Positions 14,431 to 19,420 of a stretch of DNA of 19,420 nt are shown piece by piece. Below the pieces are notes generated by a model. The model saw nothing but the letters and a program-made list of their open reading frames with translations. It had not been told where the DNA came from and made no database searches. How positions within the stretch are numbered: position 1 is the first letter of the stretch; each line of letters begins with the position of its first letter. Source of the stretch: Paratractidigestivibacter sp963630635 (GTDB lineage: Bacteria > Actinomycetota > Coriobacteriia > Coriobacteriales > Atopobiaceae); the NCBI GenBank assembly GCA_963630635.1, contig CAVGOA010000040.1:1-19420 (forward strand), read 5' to 3'. The position numbers were made by a program, and so were the translations under genes.

Positions 14431-15264
14431 ATGGCAATGGAAGATCTGCAGTTTATCAAGGGTTTCACCCGTATGTGCGACGACGGCTTCAATCAGGGTT
14501 GGCACGAGCGCAACGGCGGCAACCTTACCTACCGTATGACCGACGCCGAGGTGGCCGAGGCCAAGCCGTTCTTTGACGCCGAGCCCCGCGAGTGGGTCAA
14601 GATGGGCGTTTGCGGCGAGAACCTGGCCGGCCAGTACTTTGTGAGCACCGGCAGCGGCAAGTACATGCGCAACGTCGCCGGCGATCCGGCCCACAACATT
14701 GGCATCGTCGAGATCAACGAGACGGGCGACGCGTTTCGCGTGGTGTGGGGCCTGCTTGAGGGCGCCCGCCCCACCTCGGAGTTCGAGAGCCACTACATGA
14801 ACCACTGCGTGACCGCCGCCCGTACCAACGGCGTGAACCGCGTGATCTACCACGCCCACACCCCCGGCATCATCGAGATGTCCTTCATCGTGCCGTTGGA
14901 GGATCGCGCGTTTACCCGCATCCTGTGGCAGATGATGACCGAGTGCGTCGTGGTCTTCCCCGGCGGCGTGGGCATCGTGCCTTGGATGGTTCCCGGCGGC
15001 CCCGCGATCGCCGAGGCCAGCTCGGAGCTTATGAAGAAGTACGACACCATTGTTTGGGCGCACCACGGCCTGTTTGCCGCCGGCCCCGATTTTGACACCA
15101 CCTTTGGCCTGGCCCACACCGTCGAGAAGGCTGCTGAGCTCTACGTGGCGGCCCGCGCGGCCAACGGCGGCAGCGACAAGTTCCTTAACGCCATCTCTGA
15201 CCAGGGGCTTAAGGATACGTGCCGCGACTTCAACATCGCCATCAACGAGGAGTTCGTGGACTAA
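14431..15264 (+). CDS. rhaD: Rhamnulose-1-phosphate aldolase
   Basis: 277 residues, class II zinc aldolase of the AraD/FucA fold. It splits L-rhamnulose 1-phosphate into dihydroxyacetone phosphate and L-lactaldehyde. Metal ligands His141 and His143 (YHAHTPGII) and His212 (WAHHGLF), and Glu117 (TSEFESHY) and Glu171 (MMTEC), fall at the numbering I recall for the Escherichia coli enzyme, and the length is close to its 274. The NGGNLTYR segment (28-35) and VSTGSGKYMRNV (71-82) fit phosphate binding. ATG at 14431 with AGAAAGGA upstream; a second ATG two codons later is possible. It is the last gene of the operon, 48 bp after rhaB, and may have its own promoter. The only other candidate is an L-fuculose-phosphate aldolase, which is shorter. 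Confidence 0.95.
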   Translation: MAMEDLQFIKGFTRMCDDGFNQGWHERNGGNLTYRMTDAEVAEAKPFFDAEPREWVKMGVCGENLAGQYFVSTGSGKYMRNVAGDPAHNIGIVEINETGDAFRVVWGLLEGARPTSEFESHYMNHCVTAARTNGVNRVIYHAHTPGIIEMSFIVPLEDRAFTRILWQMMTECVVVFPGGVGIVPWMVPGGPAIAEASSELMKKYDTIVWAHHGLFAAGPDFDTTFGLAHTVEKAAELYVAARAANGGSDKFLNAISDQGLKDTCRDFNIAINEEFVD

Positions 15265-15275
15265 CCTCGCGGCTG

Positions 15276-15375
15276 GACCCCCTAACGCGGAAGGCCCGCC
15301 CTCCCTTTCCATGTTCGGCGCTCGCGCTGCGCGACTCACATGGCAAGGCAGGGCGGGCCTTCCGTGTTAGGGGTC
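15276..15375. repeat. Long hairpin between rhaD and the lacI-type gene
   Basis: Arms 15276-15302 and 15350-15375 are inverted complements over about 26 bp with one bulged C and one mismatch; the core is CGGAAGGCCCGCCCT paired with AGGGCGGGCCTTCCG. Inside, CCATG and CATGG pair near the loop base. The genes on both sides converge on it. No T-run follows on either strand, so it is not a typical terminator, but a stem this long could stop polymerase from both directions. Confidence 0.8.
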
Positions 15376-15447
15376 TCTCGGCTGGTCGACGGAACAGGCA
15401 GGGAACGTGCGGGTTGGGAGTCGATCTTCTCGGCTGGGCGTGGGTCT

Positions 15448-15532
15448 TGTACGGGTCTAGATGTACAGGACTCCGGGTTTTGGGCGATTTTTCGCCGAGA
15501 AGGGCCTGTTGTGTACGTCTGGGCATGTACAC
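15448..15532. repeat. Pair of related TGTAC palindromic hairpins
   Basis: TGTACGGGTCTAGATGTACA (15448-15467) and GTGTACGTCTGGGCATGTAC (15511-15530, continuing AC) are two versions of one interrupted palindrome, each followed by a CTCCGGG/CTCCGGGA segment (15471-15477 and 15543-15550). Between them GGCGA-TTTT-TCGCC (15483-15496) makes a third small hairpin. They lie downstream of the minus-strand lacI-type gene. Confidence 0.65.
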
Positions 15533-15579
15533 GAATCGGAAGCTCCGGGACCCTGGCTTCTTGTCCGGTTCCGTTGCCC

Positions 15580-16629
15580 TTACAGATACTCGCCCAGGTT
15601 GAGGTCGGGGGCGGGAGCGCGGCGGGCACCGGTGCTGGCGCGCTCGATGAGGCCGGTGGTGATGAGGTCCATGTGGCTCTGGGTGGCGTTGGCGCGCTGC
15701 TGACCTATGCGCTTGACCAGTCGTTTTATGCCTTGGCGGCCAATCTCGGCCCCGGGCGAGGCAATGGTGGTAAGAGATACGTCGCCCGTCCAGGCCAGAG
15801 GGTTGCCGTCGCCGCCGCACACGCGGATGTCGCCGGGGACGTCCAGGCCCTCGGCCATGATGCCCGCGATGACGCCGGCGGCCAAAACATCGGTCAGGCA
15901 GATCACGAAGTCGGGGCGCACCCCGGCCTCGCGGCGGGCCAGTGCGCGGCCCAGCTCCAGGCCGTCAGACGCCGTGTTCCACGCGCCCGTCTCAATAACC
16001 TCCAGGTCAAGGCCCTTCTCGGCTGCTGCTTCTTGGACGCCCTGGGCGCGAAGGAGCAGCTGAGTGAAGTCGGCCGCGCCCACCAGGCACACGCGGCGCG
16101 CGCTCTTCTCGGCTGCATGGTCAAGGAGCATCCGGCCCTCGGCCTTGTTGTCGGCGGCCACGTAGATGCCTGGGGCCTCGCTGTGGACGTTGAGGTAGAC
16201 GGTGGGGATGGGGGTCTTTGCCAGCGGGGGCTCCCAGGTGGGGCCCGCAGCCATGGGCTGGACCAGGACGCCGGCCATCTGGGCGCCCATGAAGTAGCGA
16301 AGGTAGCGGCCCTCAAGGACGTCGTCATTGTCGGCGCTGGCGATCAGCAGGTCGTAGCCGTGGGCGCGGGCCTCGGCCTGGGCACCGTTTGCCACCTGCA
16401 GGCTAAAGCCGTGGTCAAGGCGGGGAAGCACTAGGCCAAAGACGCGGTTTTGGCCGCCGGCCAGTGTGCGGGCGGTCTGCGAGGGGATGAAGCCCAGGCG
16501 GGCGACGGTCTTGTTGATGAGCTCGAGAGTCTCGGGGCGGACCTTCTCGGGATGGTTGAGGGCGTTGCTCACCGTGCCCAAAGAGACGCCGGCCTCGCGC
16601 GCGACGTCGCTGATTTTAACCTTTGCCAT
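15580..16629 (-). CDS. LacI-family transcriptional regulator of the deoxysugar operon
   Basis: 349 residues. The N-terminal helix-turn-helix is classical: KISDVAREAGVSLGTVSNAL (5-24), followed by the PSQTARTLAGG hinge helix (about 49-59). The rest is a periplasmic-binding-protein-like effector domain with ending DLNLGEYL. It should bind DNA as a dimer and release it when a sugar or sugar phosphate binds. It faces the isomerase-rhaB-rhaD operon, whose promoter has two LacI-type palindromes; a near-identical palindrome lies in its own upstream region (16679-16692), so it likely represses the operon and itself. Actinobacterial rhamnose operons are known to use LacI-type regulators. ATG at 16629; its ribosome site (AGAAGGG) is a little far. 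Confidence 0.9.
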   Translation of the reverse strand: MAKVKISDVAREAGVSLGTVSNALNHPEKVRPETLELINKTVARLGFIPSQTARTLAGGQNRVFGLVLPRLDHGFSLQVANGAQAEARAHGYDLLIASADNDDVLEGRYLRYFMGAQMAGVLVQPMAAGPTWEPPLAKTPIPTVYLNVHSEAPGIYVAADNKAEGRMLLDHAAEKSARRVCLVGAADFTQLLLRAQGVQEAAAEKGLDLEVIETGAWNTASDGLELGRALARREAGVRPDFVICLTDVLAAGVIAGIMAEGLDVPGDIRVCGGDGNPLAWTGDVSLTTIASPGAEIGRQGIKRLVKRIGQQRANATQSHMDLITTGLIERASTGARRAPAPDLNLGEYL

Positions 16630-16678
16630 GGACTGCCCGTGCCCTTCTCGCCTGCGCCGTTAGCGGGGTTGCCGCCGG

Positions 16679-16710
16679 TTGATGCGCTTCAATTGCTGCC
16701 GAACAGTGTA
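16679..16710 (-). promoter_or_regulatory. LacI-type operator and -10 box before the regulator gene
   Basis: On the minus strand TTGAAGCGCATCAA (16692-16679) differs from operator 1 of the sugar operon by one base. A TACACT -10 box lies at 16710-16705, 12 bp upstream of it, so the operator covers the start of transcription. No clear -35 box is seen. The layout fits autoregulation. Confidence 0.68.
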
Positions 16711-16757
16711 GCAAATGGGGCAAGATCGGCGCCGCGCGGGCCCACGGGGTGCCGGAA

Positions 16758-16776
16758 GCGTCACTTGGAGTGACGC
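16758..16776. other. Small perfect hairpin GCGTCACT-tgg-AGTGACGC
   Basis: An 8-bp perfect inverted repeat with a 3-nt centre lies about 130 bp upstream of the regulator start, between its promoter and the tandem terminators. It has no T-run downstream on either strand. It could be a regulator site; nothing shows which. Confidence 0.4.
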
Positions 16777-16790
16777 GCAAATCAAAAAAG

Positions 16791-16918
16791 TACGAAAGTG
16801 AGGACCAGTCTAGCGACTTGGCGAGTAGCCGGGCGTTTCTGGCGACAAAAGCCCAGTTGGCTAGAGGGCAAAACCGGGGTCTACTTGCCAAAACCGTGGA
16901 CTGGTCCCCACTTTCGTA
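16791..16918. repeat. Long hairpin element, GACCAGTC outer-stem type
   Basis: Arms 16791-16812 (TACGAAAGTGAGGACCAGTC...) and 16897-16918 pair over 22 bp with two mismatches, one of which becomes a G-U pair on the minus strand. Inside, CGAGTAGCCGGGC (16822-16834) and CTACTTGCCA (16881-16890) match the inner core of the hairpin at 7753-7884. The same outer arm and start of core recur at 19352-19389. On the minus strand the hairpin is followed by six T (16789-16784), so it may also act as a terminator in that direction. Confidence 0.88.
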
Positions 16919-16961
16919 AAAAATGGCCCGAGGCACCTGTTTCCAGGGTGCTCCGGGCCAT
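16918..16961 (-). terminator. Rho-independent terminator of the PAP2 gene
   Basis: On the minus strand a 15-bp stem with one mismatch and one G-U pair (16947-16961 with 16923-16937) is followed at once by six T (16923-16918). It lies 64 bp past the PAP2 stop codon, directly before the long hairpin at 16791-16918, so two stop signals stand in tandem ahead of the regulator gene. Confidence 0.9.
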
Positions 16962-17024
16962 GTGCCGGGCGGTCGGGTGGCAGCGTGCCTCGCCGCCCCT
17001 GCTGCCTCGCCGTCGCGCTACGGC

Positions 17025-17981
17025 CTACTTGCGGTCGAGAGCCTTTGCGGCCTGGCCCATCGCGGCCGGGGCGATGACCATCGCGTAGGCGGGAATGCCG
17101 GCGAACATGATGGTGTAGCGCACGGCCGCCGCGACCTGGGCGCCCGGGCCGTACTGCCATGCGTACAGCCAGATCGCCAGCGGCACCAACGCCACGACGG
17201 CGGCGATGATGCGGGTGCGGCCCGTGAGCTCGCGGTCAAAGTCGCAACCGCGGCGCTCGAAATAGCGGCACACCACGTAGCTGCCCAGGTAGCCGATGCC
17301 CTGGAACGAGTCGTTGATCATCGCGGCCGGATCCACGATCAGCGAGCCATCAGCCGCATAGTCCATGGGGTAGGGCTTGACCATGTAGAACACGGCCGCA
17401 GCCACCACCAGCACCAGGCCTCCGATAAGAACGGGCAGGTCGCGGGAGGGATCCTCGTCGGTCCAGTCCTCCAGCTTGCATACGGCCCACATCGCCAACA
17501 GCGTGGCGCCAAAGCCCACCACGACGTCTTGCGGCGTGTGGACTCCCAGGTAGTTGCGCGAGAAGAGCACCAGGCCCACAAAGATCCAGAACAGCGCGCC
17601 CGCAACTCGGCGCTCGTTGCGCCACAGCCACGCGCCTACGCCACCAAAGTTCGAGGTCGCCCACGTCGAGTGCCCGCTGGGGAAGGAGTACCCCGTGGCC
17701 GCGACCTTCGAATCGCCGTACGGCAGCACGCGGTCGTCTCTAATCCAAGGACGGTAAACGCAAAAGACCAGCTTAAGCACTCCGTTGATAAACAGCGAGA
17801 AGGCTGCGCCGCCAATCAGGCGCCGCCCCGCCTTACGGTCGAAGGCCCAATAGACAAAGCAGATGAGGAAGATGGGGATGCCTGCGACGGCGATTTTGCT
17901 CACCGCGCTTAAGAACGGAGACAAGACGTTGCCCGTCGCCTCGCGGAACTGCTGAAGCAGCAGGAGGTATTCGATATCCAT
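17025..17981 (-). CDS. PAP2-family membrane phosphatase
   Basis: 318 residues. All three motifs of the type 2 phosphatidic acid phosphatase family are intact: KLVFCVYRP (70-78), the PSGH motif at 101-104 and SRNYLGVHTPQD (141-152), giving catalytic His104 and His148 with Asp152. Around these are six or more hydrophobic helices, continuing to about residue 310, longer than the minimal family. Members remove phosphate from membrane lipids such as phosphatidic acid or undecaprenyl diphosphate; which one is not clear here. ATG at 17981 (MDIEYLLLL) has GAGAAAGG just upstream; an earlier start at 18017 adds only a basic, unlikely extension. A strong terminator follows. It is divergent from the transporter gene. 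Confidence 0.92.
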   Translation of the reverse strand: MDIEYLLLLQQFREATGNVLSPFLSAVSKIAVAGIPIFLICFVYWAFDRKAGRRLIGGAAFSLFINGVLKLVFCVYRPWIRDDRVLPYGDSKVAATGYSFPSGHSTWATSNFGGVGAWLWRNERRVAGALFWIFVGLVLFSRNYLGVHTPQDVVVGFGATLLAMWAVCKLEDWTDEDPSRDLPVLIGGLVLVVAAAVFYMVKPYPMDYAADGSLIVDPAAMINDSFQGIGYLGSYVVCRYFERRGCDFDRELTGRTRIIAAVVALVPLAIWLYAWQYGPGAQVAAAVRYTIMFAGIPAYAMVIAPAAMGQAAKALDRK

Positions 17982-18050
17982 GGAAGGCCTTTCTCGGTGA
18001 ATTCGCGTTGTGGGCATTACTCTAGCGAAAAAGTGGCCTTATTGCCGCGC

Positions 18051-18056
18051 TATAAT
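18051..18056 (+). promoter_or_regulatory. -10 box of the transporter gene
   Basis: A consensus TATAAT lies 57 bp upstream of the preferred TTG start in the divergent gap with the PAP2 gene. No good -35 hexamer is seen at 16-18 bp, so it may depend on an activator. Confidence 0.55.
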
Positions 18057-18112
18057 CGCCCACGTTTGAAAGCGAAACCCAGGTGAAAACCTGCGAAAAC
18101 GGGAGCGAAGTT

Positions 18113-19315
18113 TTGGAAAACAAGGGCATTACGCTGCGGCAATGGCTGCCGCTTTTGGGCCTTACGTGCGCGGCGTTTGTGTTCAACACCTCGGAGTTCA
18201 TGCCCATCGGTCTTTTGACCGACATCGCGGGGTCCTTTTCGATCAGCGAGTCGACCGCGGGCGTGATGATCTCGGTCTACGCGTGGGGCGTCATGCTGCT
18301 GTCGCTGCCGCTTATGGTGGCGGCGTCGCGCTTTGAGTTTAAGCGGCTGCTGCTGTGCGTGGTGGCGGTCTTTGCGACGGGGCAGTTTCTCTCGGCGGTG
18401 GCGCCCACCTACCCCATCTTGGTGGTCGCGCGCCTGGTGGTGGCCGCGGCCCATGCGGTCTTTTGGTCGATCGCGGCTGTGATGGCGTCGCGGCTGGTCG
18501 ACGCGAGGCACTCGTCGCTGGCGCTTTCGATGGTGGCCACGGGCTCGTCGATCGCGCAGATCTTTGGCCTGCCGCTGGGCCGAGCGATTGGCCTGGCCGT
18601 GGGCTGGCGCATGACGTTTTGCGTGGTAGGGGCCGTTGCAGTGGCCGTGCTTATCTACCAGGCTGTCGTCTTCCCGCCCATGCCCGCGGGCGACCCCTTT
18701 AGCCTGCGCGAGCTGCCCGCCTTGATGCGCAACCGCCCCCTGGTCTCTTTGTATATAGTTACGATTTTTATGGCCACAGGGTATTACGTGGGCTACAGCT
18801 ACATCGAGCCATACCTGCAGCAGGTTGCGGGTATGGACGCCGGCCTGATCACGATGGCGCTCACCTGTTTTGGCTGCGCGGGACTTTTGGGGTCGCTCTC
18901 GTTCACGCGCTTTTACGACGGGCATCGCCGCGGTTTCTTGGCCGTGATGCTGACGGGCGTGGCGGCGTCGCTTGCGTTGATGCGCCTGAGCGTCGCGGCA
19001 CCTGTCCTGGTCTTTGCGGTTTGCGTCGTGTGGGGTCTTTGCGCCACGGCGTTTAACGTGGCCTTTCAGTCGCAGATCATCGACTTTACCTCGGCCGATG
19101 CCAGCGCGGTTGCCATGTCGATCTTCTCGGGCCTCTTTAACTTGGGTATTGGCTGCGGCACGGCGATTGGCGGGGCCGTGGTGGCGAGAGGAGCGATCGG
19201 CGGCATCGGGTATGTGGGCGCCGGCATCGCGGCTGTGGGCGTGGCGCTGGCCGTGGCGACCCTCTTCCCCGCGATGAAGCGCCGGGCGGCCGCCGCCGAG
19301 GCGGCGGGGGAGTAG
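18113..19315 (+). CDS. Major facilitator transporter, SotB-like sugar/drug efflux family
   Basis: 400 residues from the TTG at 18113, with twelve likely membrane helices. The N-terminal half closely follows the DHA1-type sugar exporter SotB: SEFMPIGLLTDIAGSFSISE, VYAWGVMLLSLPLM, ARLVVAAAHAVFWSI, ALSMVATGSSIAQIFGLPLGR and GWRMTF. It would exchange protons for a sugar, sugar analogue or drug, moving it out of the cell. TTG is preferred because GGGAG lies 7 nt before it, whereas the in-frame GTG at 18083 (10 residues longer) has no ribosome site; two other genes in the window also start with TTG. It need not belong to the deoxysugar pathway, being separated from it by two minus-strand genes. Confidence 0.88.
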   Translation: MENKGITLRQWLPLLGLTCAAFVFNTSEFMPIGLLTDIAGSFSISESTAGVMISVYAWGVMLLSLPLMVAASRFEFKRLLLCVVAVFATGQFLSAVAPTYPILVVARLVVAAAHAVFWSIAAVMASRLVDARHSSLALSMVATGSSIAQIFGLPLGRAIGLAVGWRMTFCVVGAVAVAVLIYQAVVFPPMPAGDPFSLRELPALMRNRPLVSLYIVTIFMATGYYVGYSYIEPYLQQVAGMDAGLITMALTCFGCAGLLGSLSFTRFYDGHRRGFLAVMLTGVAASLALMRLSVAAPVLVFAVCVVWGLCATAFNVAFQSQIIDFTSADASAVAMSIFSGLFNLGIGCGTAIGGAVVARGAIGGIGYVGAGIAAVGVALAVATLFPAMKRRAAAAEAAGE

Positions 19316-19351
19316 GGCCGGGGCCTGGTTGCGGGTCCCAAAACTAAAAAT

Positions 19352-19420
19352 GACGAAAGTTAGGACCAGTATTGGCTTTTGGCGAGTAGGCCCCTGCGCG
19401 GCCCAAAATTTACCTGGGCT
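19352..19420 (+). repeat. Second copy of the GACCAGTC hairpin element, cut by the window end
   Basis: GACGAAAGTTAGGACCAGTA (19352-19371) matches the left arm at 16792-16811 with few changes, and TTTGGCGAGTAG (19378-19389) matches the core start there. The sequence after that (GCCCCTGCGCGG) differs. The right arm should lie beyond the window. It directly follows the transporter gene. Confidence 0.8.

Noticed and set aside
9749..15339. Long antisense frames opposite the hybrid kinase, isomerase, rhaB and rhaD (340-501 codons)
   Set aside because: Same cause: they mirror well-supported genes, lack motifs and ribosome sites, and are rich in His, Arg and Val as expected for such shadows.
17025..19315. 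PAP2 phosphatase and SotB-like exporter as part of the deoxysugar operon
   Set aside because: They lie beyond the regulator gene, are separated by terminators, and no LacI-type operator was seen near either.
1..19420. tRNA, rRNA or riboswitch
   Set aside because: No cloverleaf with a recognisable GTTCGANTC arm, no rRNA sequence, and no known riboswitch core was seen in the gaps.

Overview
The window is GC-rich (the coding strand strongly prefers G or C at third positions), uses GTG and TTG starts alongside ATG, and carries Gram-positive traits: a sortase-type sorting signal, an AgrC/AgrA-type two-component pair and a LacI-regulated deoxysugar operon. Together with a membrane-anchored, domain-permuted family 3 glycosidase this suggests a gut Actinomycetota of the class Coriobacteriia (Collinsella-like). 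That placement is inference from style; no rRNA or marker gene is present.

Layout. 1-119: 3' end of a cell-wall-anchored protein. 255-2320 (minus): AgrC-type histidine kinase and LytTR regulator, overlapping by 4 bp. 2522-5395 (plus, divergent): permuted GH3 glycosidase with membrane helices at both ends. 5881-7041 (minus): membrane GGDEF protein. 7197-7751 (plus): Ogt-type DNA alkyltransferase. 8054-8905 (plus): class II glutamine amidotransferase. 9044-11182 (plus): soluble hybrid histidine kinase with a duplicated sensor. 11486-15264 (plus): AraA-fold isomerase, rhamnulokinase rhaB and rhamnulose-1-phosphate aldolase rhaD. 15580-16629 (minus): LacI-family regulator. 17025-17981 (minus): PAP2 phosphatase. 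18113-19315 (plus, divergent): SotB-like sugar efflux transporter.

Best-integrated unit: the isomerase-rhaB-rhaD operon turns a 6-deoxyhexose, most likely L-rhamnose, into dihydroxyacetone phosphate and L-lactaldehyde. A perfect 14-bp LacI-type palindrome fills the spacer of its promoter, a second lies 36 bp downstream, and a one-mismatch copy lies upstream of the lacI-type gene, so operon control plus autoregulation can be read from the sequence. No sugar importer is present in the window.

The most unusual content is intergenic. Three gaps (127-221, 5763-5882, 11217-11322) each hold a private repeat of about 14-25 nt in the same layout: one inverted copy, then three copies in the opposite direction at steps of about 30-43 nt. 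A second class (7753-7884, 16791-16918, 19352-end) consists of long hairpins whose inner core is shared but whose 22-24-nt outer stems differ. Further long or paired hairpins lie at 15276-15375 and 15448-15532. I know of no described family matching these and regard them as the best candidates for something new here.
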